Assembly (NCBI GenBank): GCA_963713445.1
Contig: CAVQMB010000004.1
Location: 1-64,000, forward strand
DNA from: CAVQMB01 sp963713445
GTDB lineage: Bacteria; Pseudomonadota; Gammaproteobacteria; Competibacterales; Competibacteraceae
Reading direction: 5' to 3'
Length of the DNA: 64,000 bases
Position 1 is the stretch's first letter. Each line of letters begins with the position of its first letter. The notes beneath the pieces were generated by a model, which was given only the letters and a program-made list of their open reading frames with translations, was not told the DNA's origin and did no database searches. This document shows, one piece after another, positions 1 to 7,934 of the stretch. Both the position numbers and the translations under genes were made by a program.

Positions 1-315
1 GCGACGCCTGTCACCAGACGCCTCTAGCGACCTACCCGGGAGCCGTGCGGACCACACGCTACGCTCCCCTATTTGGTCTTGCTCCGGGTGGGGTTTGCCC
101 GGCCGTCGCTGTCACCGCGACGCGGTGCGCTCTTACCGCACCTTTTCACCCTTACCGCCGGCATCAGCCGTGGACACCGGAGGCGGTATGTTTTCTGTGG
201 CACTTTCCGTAGACTCACGCCCCCCAGGCGTTACCTGGCACCCTGTCCTGCGGAGCCCGGACTTTCCTCCCTGCGACGCACCGCCGCAGAGCGGCTGCCT
301 GGCCAACTCCGTCGG
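1..315 (-). ncRNA. rnpB: RNase P RNA (class A), 3' end cut by window edge
   Basis: This is the catalytic RNA of RNase P, which trims the 5' leader from tRNA precursors. On the minus strand the conserved blocks appear in the right order: GGAGGAAAGTCCGGGCTCC near 250-275, the CAGGGTGCCAGGTAACGCCT block near 230-250, the GGGTGAAAAGGTGCGGTAAG block near 135-155, CCGGAGCAAG...CCAAATAGGGG near 65-90, and the CCCGGGTAGG block near 33-42. The 5' end is placed near 315 by comparison with the E. coli RNA. Roughly the last 40-60 bases lie beyond base 1. Short ORFs across this stretch are spurious. In pseudomonads rnpB sits between rsmI and mraZ; here a reversed mraZ-like gene intervenes. Confidence 0.93.
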
Positions 316-317
316 TC

Positions 318-346
318 AGTATGGGGGCTGGCGCGGTGACTGGCAA
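318..346 (-). promoter_or_regulatory. Predicted sigma-70 promoter of rnpB
   Basis: On the minus strand TTGCCA (341-346) and CATACT (318-323) are separated by exactly 17 bases. Transcription would start near 311, which fits the expected 5' end of the RNase P RNA. This is a motif match only. Confidence 0.5.
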
Positions 347-390
347 GCACCAGGTCCACGGCTACCCCCACCGAGTCATGGCATCGTGAT

Positions 391-885
391 ATGAACAGCC
401 TGCTCGGTGAGTACACCTGCCGGCTGGATGCCAAAGGACGCGTCGCCGTACCGGCCGGGTTGCTGCGGCAGCTTGCTGCCGCCGACGGCGGCCGCTTCGT
501 CGTCAACCGCGGCTTCGAACAGCACTTGGTGCTCTACCCGATCAGCGCCTGGCAGCGCATCAGTTCCGAGGTCAACAAACTCAACCAGTATGTGCGCAAG
601 AATCGTCAATTCATCCGCTACTTCTTCCGTGGTGCCAACGAACTGAAACTGGACAGCCATAATCGACTGCTGCTACCGCGTCGCTTGCTGGAGTACGCCG
701 CGATCGACGAGCAGGTAGTGCTGTTCGCATTCGGTGACCGCATCGAAATCTGGGCTGGTCACCTTTACGATCAATTGCTCGATGACGAACCGGATAATTT
801 TGCTGACTTGGCCGAAGAGATCATGGGTGACAGGGACCTCGCAACCCGTCGTTTCACGCCGCCGCTGGCGCCGGAGGATGGCTAA
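391..885 (+). CDS. mraZ: MraZ-like transcriptional regulator (Bacteroidetes-like form)
   Basis: 164 residues with the two tandem MraZ/AbrB-type half-domains: the first carries LDAKGRVAVPAGLL (about 12-25), the second LDSHNRLLLPRRLLEYA (about 87-103). MraZ is a DNA-binding repressor that normally heads the division and cell wall (dcw) cluster. The sequence is odd for a gammaproteobacterium. The stretch around VNKLNQYVRKNRQFIRYF, the EIW motif and the tail DNFADLAEEIMGD are signatures I associate with MraZ of Bacteroidetes. No rsmH or ftsL follows. The gene runs head-to-head with rnpB and its stop overlaps the 3' end of rsmI by 4 bases. It could be a second, acquired MraZ, with the native copy outside the window. 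Confidence 0.85.
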   Translation: MNSLLGEYTCRLDAKGRVAVPAGLLRQLAAADGGRFVVNRGFEQHLVLYPISAWQRISSEVNKLNQYVRKNRQFIRYFFRGANELKLDSHNRLLLPRRLLEYAAIDEQVVLFAFGDRIEIWAGHLYDQLLDDEPDNFADLAEEIMGDRDLATRRFTPPLAPEDG

Positions 886-1730
886 TCGTGTTCACCATGA
901 AGCGTCAGCGCCAGCGGATAAAGTTCATTCTTGCGGGCACCGGTGAGTTCAGCAGCCAGTGCGATCGCCTGGCGGATTGGCAAATCACGTACCAGCGGAC
1001 GCAGCACCCGCAACCGCTCCTGCTCGGCCGCCGGCAGCGCCGGCGCGCCCTGGACGATCACCACGAACTCGCCGCGCCGGCGCTCCGCGTGGGCAGTCAG
1101 CCAGACACGCAGTTCGGTCAGCGTCGCCGTGTGGCTTTCCTCGAACCGCTTGGTGAGTTCGCGACCGACAAAGGCCGGCCGATCCCCTCCAAACACGACC
1201 TCCAGATCACCCAGCATGGGCTCGATACGGTGATTCGATTCCAGGAAAATCAACGTGTACGGTGTGTCCCGCGATGCTTGCAGACGGCTACGACGCGCGG
1301 CGCGGCGGGCCGGGAGGAATCCTTCGAACGCGAACCGGTCACAGGGTAAGCCGGCTATGGACAGCGCTGCCAGCAGGCTGCTGGGACCAGGCACCGCGCT
1401 AATAGCGATGCCTGCGTGGCGCAGCGCCCGCACCAACGGAAATCCCGGATCGCTGATCAACGGCGTTCCGGCATCGGATACCAGCGCGCCGCTACTTCCG
1501 GCCTGGAGTTCGGCCAGTAGCTGGGTCAGGCGGCGGCGCTCGTTGTGTTCATGCAGCGAGTACAAGGTGCTAGCTATGCCAAAATGGTGCAACAACTGGC
1601 CGGTGTGCCGGGTATCCTCGGCGGCGATCCAGTCAACGCTGCGCAATACGTCGAGTGCCCGCGCGCTGAGATCGCCCAGGTTGCCTATGGGGGTGGCGAC
1701 GACGTATAAAGTGCCGGGTTCGACGGTCAT
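882..1730 (-). CDS. rsmI: 16S rRNA 2'-O-ribose C1402 methyltransferase RsmI
   Basis: 282 residues, usual length. RsmI uses S-adenosylmethionine to methylate the ribose of C1402 in the 16S rRNA decoding centre. The tetrapyrrole-methylase fold is recognisable from LYVVATPIGNLGDLSARAL (8-26), AEDTRHTGQLL (36-46), VSDAGTPLISDPG (about 84-96) and VPGPSSLLAALSIAGLP (about 113-129). LESNHRI replaces the more common YESPHRI. It is divergent from yraN across 56 bases, the standard gammaproteobacterial arrangement, except that lpoA, often found between them, is absent. Confidence 0.96.
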   Translation of the reverse strand: MTVEPGTLYVVATPIGNLGDLSARALDVLRSVDWIAAEDTRHTGQLLHHFGIASTLYSLHEHNERRRLTQLLAELQAGSSGALVSDAGTPLISDPGFPLVRALRHAGIAISAVPGPSSLLAALSIAGLPCDRFAFEGFLPARRAARRSRLQASRDTPYTLIFLESNHRIEPMLGDLEVVFGGDRPAFVGRELTKRFEESHTATLTELRVWLTAHAERRRGEFVVIVQGAPALPAAEQERLRVLRPLVRDLPIRQAIALAAELTGARKNELYPLALTLHGEHD

Positions 1731-1786
1731 GCCGATCCTCTGGTAACGGTTGAACAGCGCATCTCACGAGCTCGCGAGGAACCCAG

Positions 1787-2149
1787 ATGTCATCGACGAC
1801 CCAAGGCCAGGCAGCGGAACAGCAGGCCTGTGGCTACCTTACCGGTCACGGCCTGAAGCTGGTAGAGCGCAATTATCGCTGTCGCATGGGTGAACTGGAT
1901 CTTATCATGCGTGACGCTGAAGCCTTGGTATTCGTCGAGGTCCGCAGTCGTCGTGCAGGCCGCCATGGCTCCCCGGCCGAGAGTGTGACCGCCACCAAAC
2001 AGCGCCGGCTGCAGCGTGCAGCGGCCCATTACCTGCAACATCACCTACTGGACGTCCCCTGCCGCTTCGACGTTGTTGGTATCACCCGGTACGCCGGCGA
2101 AACCCGCATCGAATGGATCCGGGATGCCTTCCAGATTGAATCTTTCTGA
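1787..2149 (+). CDS. yraN: UPF0102 family protein YraN
   Basis: 120 residues of the UPF0102 (YraN) family, which has a restriction-endonuclease-like fold. GELDLIMRDAEALVFVEVRSR (about 36-56) contains the family E-x-DLI...FVEVR core, and KQRRLQRAAAHYL follows. The molecular role is not settled. It is the first gene of a tight run yraN-diaA-dolP that is conserved next to rsmI in gammaproteobacteria; diaA starts 15 bases after its stop. Confidence 0.93.
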   Translation: MSSTTQGQAAEQQACGYLTGHGLKLVERNYRCRMGELDLIMRDAEALVFVEVRSRRAGRHGSPAESVTATKQRRLQRAAAHYLQHHLLDVPCRFDVVGITRYAGETRIEWIRDAFQIESF

Positions 2150-2164
2150 CGCCTTCCGAGAACG

Positions 2165-2761
2165 ATGAATCTGCAGCAACACGTATCCCAGCTGTTCGCC
2201 GACAGCATCGCCTGCCAGCAGGCTGCCGCCGCTGCCTTGCCACCCGCCATCGCCGCCGCTGCCGAACGTATCGCCCGGTGCCTGAGCGACCGGGGCCGGA
2301 TCCTGGCCTGCGGCAACGGCGGCTCGGCCAGCGACGCCCAACACTTTGTGGCTGAACTCGTCGGACGCTTCGAGCGTGAACGCACCGGCTGGCCGGCCTT
2401 CGCACTGACGGCAGATAGCGCCATTTTGACAGCGCTCGGTAATGATTACGGCTTTGATCCGATATTTTCGCGCCAGGTCGAGGCCCTGGGCCGGCCCGGA
2501 GACGGCCTGCTGGCGATTTCCACTAGCGGCCGTTCAAAGAACGTCGTCGAGGCGGTCGCCTGCGCCCAACGGCAAGGAATGTTCAGCATCGTCCTGAGCG
2601 GCCGCGATGGCGGGCCGTTAGCGGAGACCCTGGCGGCCGGCGATATCGAACTCCGCGTACCTGCCGACCGCACCGCCCGCATCCAAGAGGTGCACGGACT
2701 CATCATTCATTGCCTGTGCGACCTACTCGATCAGCTTCTTCCAACCGGTCCGGAGCACTGA
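2165..2761 (+). CDS. diaA: SIS-domain protein, DnaA initiator-associating protein DiaA / phosphoheptose isomerase family
   Basis: 198 residues, a single SIS domain. The phosphosugar-binding loop is ACGNGGSASDAQHFVAEL (about 48-65), followed by GWPAFALTADSAILTALGND and LLAISTSGRSKNVVEAV. DiaA and the heptose-pathway isomerase GmhA are close paralogues. Position between yraN and dolP matches DiaA, which in E. coli binds DnaA and helps time replication initiation. The metal-site-like residues (H in DAQHF, E in VAEL, H in HGLIIH near the C terminus) are also present, so GmhA activity is not excluded. dolP starts one base after the stop, indicating one transcript. Confidence 0.88.
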   Translation: MNLQQHVSQLFADSIACQQAAAAALPPAIAAAAERIARCLSDRGRILACGNGGSASDAQHFVAELVGRFERERTGWPAFALTADSAILTALGNDYGFDPIFSRQVEALGRPGDGLLAISTSGRSKNVVEAVACAQRQGMFSIVLSGRDGGPLAETLAAGDIELRVPADRTARIQEVHGLIIHCLCDLLDQLLPTGPEH

Positions 2762-2762
2762 C

Positions 2763-3380
2763 ATGACCCGCTTATGCACCAACACTGCCCTGGTCATATT
2801 GTCACTATGCCTGCTGAACGGTTGCACAACAGCCCTGGTTGGCGGCACTGCGGTGGCAGCGGACGTTGCTCACGACCGCCGCTCCGTAGGCACCATCGTC
2901 GACGACCAGGCGATCAAGCTGAAGCTGTTCACCGCACTACACAACCACCCCGGCAAGATGGCCGATGCCCACATCGACATCACCAGTTACGACAACGTGG
3001 TGCTGCTCACCGGTGAAGTACCCGATGCAGCCATCCGGCGATGGGCCGCCGACACGGCCAAACACATCGAAAAAGTCCGGCAGGTCTATGATGAGCTGGC
3101 TACTATGCCGCCGAGTTCGCTGGCCAGCCGGGCCGAGGACGCCTGGATCACCACCAAAGCCAAGAGCTCACTGCTGCGGATTGCCGGGTTGCCACATTTC
3201 GACCCGACCCGGGTGAAGGTAGTCACCGAACGTGGCGTGGTGTATCTGATGGGTCTGGTGACGCCGGCTGAGGCACAAGCGACGACCAGCATGATCCGGC
3301 ACATCGACGGGGTCCAGAAGGTCGTTACCTACTTCGAATACCTCAGACGCGCCGACGGCGGCACTACTTCACAATCTTGA
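2763..3380 (+). CDS. dolP: BON-domain outer-membrane lipoprotein DolP (YraP)
   Basis: 205 residues. The N terminus is a lipoprotein signal ending in a lipobox-like LLNGC (Cys at 21), followed by two BON domains (about 45-115 and 125-195). The first contains VVLLTGEVPDA, the second GVVYLMGLVTPAEA, the typical BON beta-turn. DolP is a periplasmic-facing lipoprotein that supports outer-membrane integrity and BAM function. It is last in the yraN-diaA-dolP run. Its stop overlaps the convergent sspB stop by 17 bases. Confidence 0.93.
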   Translation: MTRLCTNTALVILSLCLLNGCTTALVGGTAVAADVAHDRRSVGTIVDDQAIKLKLFTALHNHPGKMADAHIDITSYDNVVLLTGEVPDAAIRRWAADTAKHIEKVRQVYDELATMPPSSLASRAEDAWITTKAKSSLLRIAGLPHFDPTRVKVVTERGVVYLMGLVTPAEAQATTSMIRHIDGVQKVVTYFEYLRRADGGTTSQS

Positions 3381-3753
3381 GGTTCGGCTTCTTGCTGCGC
3401 GCCGTGGGTTCAGGCGCGCTGGGCGGTGGCGTTTCGTCATCACCTGGTTCGTTACCAAAGGCCATGCCCTGGCCGTTCTCGCGTGCGTAAATGGCCATCA
3501 CGGCACCAACCGGCAAGCGCACGTTGCGGGCCTGGCCACTGAAACGGGCATTGAACTGAACCCAGTCGTTACCGAGTTCCAGTGCCTGAACAGCACTCGG
3601 ATTGACATTGAGCACGATACGCCCCTCATGGACGTGCTCAACCGGTACTTCGACGCCTTCCTGCTCCGCATCCACCAGCAGATGCGGCGTAAAGTCGTTA
3701 TCGGTTATCCAGTCGTACAGAGCTCGAATCAGATAAGGGCGCGTCGAAGTCAT
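3364..3753 (-). CDS. sspB: ClpXP protease specificity-enhancing factor SspB
   Basis: 129 residues. SspB is the adaptor that binds ssrA tags and delivers substrates to ClpXP. The folded domain starts with RPYLIRALYDWITDNDFTPHLLVDA (5-29) and contains IVLNVNPSAV and FNARFSGQARNVRLPV, all family hallmarks. A charged, flexible linker ends in KKPNLKIVK, matching the C-terminal ClpX-binding tail (consensus LRVVK-like). It follows sspA by 6 bases, as in most gammaproteobacteria. Confidence 0.96.
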   Translation of the reverse strand: MTSTRPYLIRALYDWITDNDFTPHLLVDAEQEGVEVPVEHVHEGRIVLNVNPSAVQALELGNDWVQFNARFSGQARNVRLPVGAVMAIYARENGQGMAFGNEPGDDETPPPSAPEPTARSKKPNLKIVK

Positions 3754-3759
3754 AGTTAC

Positions 3760-4389
3760 TCAATGGTACATTTCACGTTCTTCGCGACTCAGACTCTGCT
3801 GGAAAGCCGGTCGCCGGAACAGCCGTTCAGCGTAGCTTAGCACAGCGCCCGCTTGCGACGGCAGGTCGATCCCAAAGGCCGGCAAACGCCACAGCAATGG
3901 CGCCAGCGTGCAGTCGACCAGCGTCAATTCGTCACTGAGAAAATACGGTTTCGCGGCAAACACCTCACTGCTGGCCACCAGGCCCTCAGCCAGCGTCTTG
4001 CGTGCTGTGGCGATCCCATCCTTGCCATCCCGTCCTTTCAGTTGCGGCAACAGGCTGTACCAATCCCGCTCGACCCGGGCCAGCGCCAGCCGGCACCGCG
4101 CCCGACCAACCAGATCCGGCGGCAGCAACGACGGGTGCGGATAGCGCTCGTCGAGGTACTCCATGACGACCCGTGAGTCGTAAAGCACCAGATCCCGGTC
4201 GACCAGCGTCGGTAGTGAACCGTAAGGATTCAGGTCCAGCAGGTCTTCTGGCGGTCGGTGGCTATCGGCCTCAACGAGGTCGGCCTGGATACCCTTCTCG
4301 GCCAACACCAGCCGAACCCGATGGCTCGAACAGTCGTCCGGTGCCGTAAACAACAGCAACGAGAAACGGTGGCGACTGATACCGGCCAT
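3760..4389 (-). CDS. sspA: Stringent starvation protein A (glutathione S-transferase-like)
   Basis: 209 residues from the ATG at 4389. The reading frame stays open upstream to 4725, but that extension lies inside petC and is not protein-like. SspA binds RNA polymerase during starvation and stress. It has the GST fold: a thioredoxin-like N-terminal half (LLLFTAPDDCSSHRVRLVLAEKG, then NPYGSLPTLVDRDLVLYDS and VVMEYLDERYPHPSLLP) and an all-helical C-terminal half with LTLVDCTLAPLLWRL. It lies 50 bases downstream of petC and is probably transcribed from the pet operon, as in Pseudomonas. Confidence 0.95.
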   Translation of the reverse strand: MAGISRHRFSLLLFTAPDDCSSHRVRLVLAEKGIQADLVEADSHRPPEDLLDLNPYGSLPTLVDRDLVLYDSRVVMEYLDERYPHPSLLPPDLVGRARCRLALARVERDWYSLLPQLKGRDGKDGIATARKTLAEGLVASSEVFAAKPYFLSDELTLVDCTLAPLLWRLPAFGIDLPSQAGAVLSYAERLFRRPAFQQSLSREEREMYH

Positions 4390-4439
4390 GGCGGGAAATC
4401 TCCCCGCCGGTGGGCCACAAAGCCCACCGGCAGCACTCG

Positions 4440-5198
4440 TCAGTGCGGAACGTCCTTCCAGTACTCGCGCTTCAGCAGATAGAACACCACAAAGGCCAAC
4501 ACCAGATACAGCAGAACCCAGCCTCCTAGATGCTCCCGCTCCTGCTTGATCGGCTCGGAGATATAGGCCATAAAGTTGACCAGGTCGGTCACTGAACGGT
4601 CGAATTCGCGCGGCGTCAATGTACCCGGCTGGACCTGCTGGAAACCCTTGATGACCTTCTGCTCGGCGCCATCGGCATCCTTCACCGTCTCGTAAACCGG
4701 CTTCTGAAGCCCCTGCATCTGCCACAGCACATCGGGCATGCCCACTTTCGGGAATACCGCGTTATTGGTACCCCACGGCCGCGTCTTATCGATGTAGAAG
4801 GAGCGCAGGTAGGTATACAAGTAGTCTACACCGCGCGCCTGCGCCATCAATGTGAGATCCGGCGGAGGCGCGCCGAACCATTTAGCGGCCTCCTTGTTGG
4901 GCATGGCGTTGTTCATATGATTGCCAGGTTTGGTATCGCGCGTGAAGATAAGGTCTTTCTGGACCAGCTTCTCCGGGATACCCGCAAAATCCGCGAACCG
5001 CTTGTAGCGCATGAATTTGGCCGAGTGGCAACCCATGCAGTAATTCACAAACAGCTTGGCACCACGCTGCAGCGAGGCGTGATTGCTGAGGTCGATCTTT
5101 ACATGATCGAGCGGAAAGCCGCCTTCTTGGGCAAAAGCGACTGACTGCATCAGCAATAACGTGATGACGAACAAAATACGTTTCATGGCTATCACCAT
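4440..5198 (-). CDS. petC: Ubiquinol-cytochrome c reductase, cytochrome c1 subunit
   Basis: 252 residues. Cytochrome c1 carries electrons from the Rieske protein to soluble cytochrome c. A signal peptide (MKRILFVITLLLMQSVAFA) precedes the haem c site CMGCH (54-58). A C-terminal transmembrane anchor, WVLLYLVLAFVVFYLL (about 227-243), ends in KREYWKDVPH. A GAGGAG ribosome site abuts the first ATG; translation more likely starts at the ATG encoding MKRIL (5186), about 12 bases downstream of it. Third gene of petABC, 4 bases after petB. Confidence 0.96.
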   Translation of the reverse strand: MVIAMKRILFVITLLLMQSVAFAQEGGFPLDHVKIDLSNHASLQRGAKLFVNYCMGCHSAKFMRYKRFADFAGIPEKLVQKDLIFTRDTKPGNHMNNAMPNKEAAKWFGAPPPDLTLMAQARGVDYLYTYLRSFYIDKTRPWGTNNAVFPKVGMPDVLWQMQGLQKPVYETVKDADGAEQKVIKGFQQVQPGTLTPREFDRSVTDLVNFMAYISEPIKQEREHLGGWVLLYLVLAFVVFYLLKREYWKDVPH

Positions 5199-5202
5199 CT
5201 CC

Positions 5203-6501
5203 TCAGTCAGCCGAGCCGTGCATGAGTTTGTCGACGAACGACGGTTTCATGGTGACCCGCTCGGGCACCGGCTTGGTCCGTTCGGACTTGGTGTACCAAG
5301 GCATCAGGATCATAACCAGGAAATAGACGGCGGCCGCCACTTGGGCCACATGGTTGCGGGCCGGCGTCGGGGGCTGCATGCCAATGTAGGCGAGCGTCAC
5401 TAGAGCCAGGGTGAATAGCGTCAACGCAGTTTTCCAGCGCCAGCTGCGGTAGCGGATGGACTTCACCGGACAGCGATCAAGCCACGGCAGCAGAAACAGC
5501 AGTACGATCGAGAAAAACATGCAGATCACGCCGAGCAGCTTGGCGTTCAGAGGCCCGATCGAAATCGTCACCGAGCGCAGGATGGCGTAGAACGGTGTGA
5601 AATACCATGCGGGCTCAATATGCGGCGGCGTCTTCAGCGGATCGGCCGGCAGGAAGTTGGGGTGTTCGAGAAAGAACCCATGGACGCTCGGGAAGAAGAA
5701 CACCACCAGCGCAAACAGAATAAGGAAACCGATAATGAGTACAGAATCCTTGACGGTGTAATAGGGATGGAACGGGATGCCATCGAGAGGCACGCCGTGT
5801 TCATCCTTGTGCTTCTTGATTTCGATACCATCGGGATTATTGGAACCGACATGATGCAAGGCCACAATGTGCACGAACACCAGCGCCACCAGCACCAGCG
5901 GCAACGCGATGACATGCAGCGCAAAGAACCGGTTGAGCGTCACACCGGAAACCACGTAGTCACCGCGAATCCAGGTCACCAGGCTGTTGCCGATGTGCGG
6001 AATTGCACCAAACAGCGAGGTGATGACCTGAGCTCCCCAGTATGACATCTGACCCCAGGGCAGCAGGTAGCCGAAGAAGGCCTCCGCCATCAGTGCCAGA
6101 TAAATGAACATCCCGATAATCCAGAGCAATTCTCGCGGCTTCTTGTATGACCCGTACAACAGCGCGCGGAACATGTGCAGGTAGATTATGATGAAGAAAG
6201 CCGAGGCGCCCGTGGTATGCATGTAGCGAATGAGCCAGCCCCAGTCGACATCACGCATGATGTACTGGATCGAGGCAAAGGCACCGTTGGCCGATGGCTG
6301 GTAATCCATGGCCAGCCAAATCCCGGTAACAATCTGGTTCACCAGTACGATCAATGCCAGAACACCGAAACCGTACCAGATGTTGAAGTTCTTCGGCGCG
6401 TAGTAGCGCGCCATGTGATAATTCCACGTCTCGATGAGCGGGAAGCGTGCATCGAGCCAGCCTATCAGGCCCTTCTTCTCAGTATTGCTCGCTGTCGCCA
6501 T
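5203..6501 (-). CDS. petB: Ubiquinol-cytochrome c reductase, cytochrome b subunit
   Basis: 432 residues with eight to nine predicted membrane helices. Cytochrome b holds two b haems and the quinol-oxidation and quinone-reduction sites of the bc1 complex. The haem-ligand His pairs are in HTTGASAFFIIIYLH (helix B) and HVIALPLVLVALVFVH (helix D). The Qo-site motif usually written PEWY reads PAWY here (IEPAWYFTPFYAILR). Variants at the Glu position are known in some gammaproteobacteria. The start overlaps the petA stop, indicating translational coupling. Confidence 0.97.
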   Translation of the reverse strand: MATASNTEKKGLIGWLDARFPLIETWNYHMARYYAPKNFNIWYGFGVLALIVLVNQIVTGIWLAMDYQPSANGAFASIQYIMRDVDWGWLIRYMHTTGASAFFIIIYLHMFRALLYGSYKKPRELLWIIGMFIYLALMAEAFFGYLLPWGQMSYWGAQVITSLFGAIPHIGNSLVTWIRGDYVVSGVTLNRFFALHVIALPLVLVALVFVHIVALHHVGSNNPDGIEIKKHKDEHGVPLDGIPFHPYYTVKDSVLIIGFLILFALVVFFFPSVHGFFLEHPNFLPADPLKTPPHIEPAWYFTPFYAILRSVTISIGPLNAKLLGVICMFFSIVLLFLLPWLDRCPVKSIRYRSWRWKTALTLFTLALVTLAYIGMQPPTPARNHVAQVAAAVYFLVMILMPWYTKSERTKPVPERVTMKPSFVDKLMHGSAD

Positions 6502-7103
6502 TACGCTTTCTCCGAGTCATCACCCACCAGCACGCGGGTGTCGCTGAGATATTTGTAGGGAGGAACCTCCATGTTCAGTGGTGCCGGCACGTCCTTGTAG
6601 ACCCGTCCGGCCAGGTCGTAGCGGGAGCCATGACAGGGGCAGAAAAAGCCACCTTTCCATCCCGGCCCCAGGTCTTCAGGTGCCACCTCGGGCCGGTACA
6701 ACGGCGAACAGCCCAGGTGGGTGCAGATACCGACCATTACCAGATGGGCAGCATGTTCGGTGCGTGCCCGATATTCGTTCCTAGCATAGGCTGGTTGCGC
6801 CGACTCCTGCGATTCGGGGTCACGCAACTGGCTGTCCAGCATGGGCAGCGTCGCCATCATCTGCTGGGTTCGGTTGACGATCCAGACGGGTTTGCCACGC
6901 CATGCCACCGTCACCCGAGCACCGGGCTCGAGTTTACTGATATCGACTTCCACCGGAGCTCCCGCCACCTGAGCCTGCTGACTTGGCGTCCAGGACGCCA
7001 AAAATGGGCTCAGCACGAAGGCGGTCCCGACGCCGCCGACTACCGTTGCCGAGGCCGTCAGAAACCGGCGGCGATGGAGGTTAACCTCATCTGCCGTATG
7101 CAT
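6501..7103 (-). CDS. petA: Ubiquinol-cytochrome c reductase, Rieske iron-sulfur subunit
   Basis: 200 residues. The N terminus has a Tat-type RRRFL (11-15) followed by a hydrophobic anchor (about 16-36). The [2Fe-2S] cluster boxes are CTHLGC (127-132) and CPCHGSRYD (155-163), so all four ligands (two Cys, two His) and the disulfide pair are present. First gene of petABC. Confidence 0.97.
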   Translation of the reverse strand: MHTADEVNLHRRRFLTASATVVGGVGTAFVLSPFLASWTPSQQAQVAGAPVEVDISKLEPGARVTVAWRGKPVWIVNRTQQMMATLPMLDSQLRDPESQESAQPAYARNEYRARTEHAAHLVMVGICTHLGCSPLYRPEVAPEDLGPGWKGGFFCPCHGSRYDLAGRVYKDVPAPLNMEVPPYKYLSDTRVLVGDDSEKA

Positions 7104-7291
7104 GAATGTACTCCTGAACAGGCTTGTTACTCGTCTTATATCGGATGAGCCAATGCCGGAGCGGGCCCAAATATATCAATTATAACCAAAGCCCTTATTG
7201 TTTACCCACTGGGAGCGGCGTGAAGAACTCCCCCCAAAACTTCTATCGTCAAACTCGCCGTGAACAACAGCCGTGATGCCGGCCCTCGTGG
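7104..7291 (-). promoter_or_regulatory. Promoter region of the petABC-sspAB operon
   Basis: 188 bases between petA and the 3' end of hisG. An AT-rich patch contains a consensus -10 TATAAT on the minus strand at 7179-7184, 76 bases upstream of the petA start. No good -35 box is visible at 17 bases, so an activator may be needed. No terminator with a T-run is obvious for hisG. Confidence 0.4.
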
Positions 7292-7930
7292 TCAACAGCG
7301 CCCGAGCACCTCGTCCAGTCTGTCGATCAGCGAACGCACCGCGACGTGCTTCACTTTCATGGCGGCCTTGTTGACAATGAGCCGCGCACTCACCTGGGCA
7401 ATGGTTTCCTGCGGTATCAAGCCGTTGGCTCGCAGCGTGTTGCCGGTATCCACCACATCGACAATACAGTCCGCCAAACCCACCAGTGGCGCCAGTTCCA
7501 TGGAGCCGTACAGTTTGATGACGTCCGCCTGACGGCCCTGTTCGGCAAAAAACCGCCGACAGACATTGACATACTTTGTCGCGACCCGCAGCCGTCGACG
7601 ACGATCGCGGTCACCCTCGGCAAACCCGGCGACCATCAACCGACAGCGAGCGACTCCCAGGTCGAGCGGCTCGTAAAGGCCTTCGCCACCGTGTTCCAAC
7701 AGCACGTCCTTGCCGGCGACCCCGAAATCCGCTGCGCCGTACTGTACGTAGGTGGGGACGTCGGTGGCCCGCACAATGACTAACGACAGGTCGGCTCTAT
7801 TCGTCGGCAGAATCAGGCGCCGACTGTGGTCCGGGTCTTCGCGCGGCACTATGCCGGCTCTGGCCAGCAACGGCAGTGTCTGCTCAAGGATCCGGCCCTT
7901 CGACAGCGCCAGCGTCAACGTCGTCTTCAT
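7292..7930 (-). CDS. hisG: ATP phosphoribosyltransferase, short form HisG
   Basis: 212 residues from the ATG at 7930; the frame extends upstream into murA but only this start gives the family N terminus LTLALSKGRILEQTLPLL. It catalyses the first step of histidine synthesis, ATP plus PRPP to phosphoribosyl-ATP. The PRPP-binding loop is DCIVDVVDTGNTLRANGL (about 158-175). The length is that of the short HisG, which lacks the regulatory domain and needs the HisZ partner (not in this window). It starts 4 bases after murA. hisD, the usual next gene, is absent. Confidence 0.95.
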   Translation of the reverse strand: MKTTLTLALSKGRILEQTLPLLARAGIVPREDPDHSRRLILPTNRADLSLVIVRATDVPTYVQYGAADFGVAGKDVLLEHGGEGLYEPLDLGVARCRLMVAGFAEGDRDRRRRLRVATKYVNVCRRFFAEQGRQADVIKLYGSMELAPLVGLADCIVDVVDTGNTLRANGLIPQETIAQVSARLIVNKAAMKVKHVAVRSLIDRLDEVLGRC

Positions 7931-7934
7931 GCGC

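Noticed and set aside
4390..4725. SspA with a 112-residue N-terminal extension
   Set aside because: The extension overlaps petC in another frame and is Arg/Gly-rich shadow sequence; the start at 4389 gives the normal SspA length.
5620..6045. 141-residue ORF on the plus strand
   Set aside because: It is a shadow of cytochrome b, with no recognisable motif and no ribosome site.
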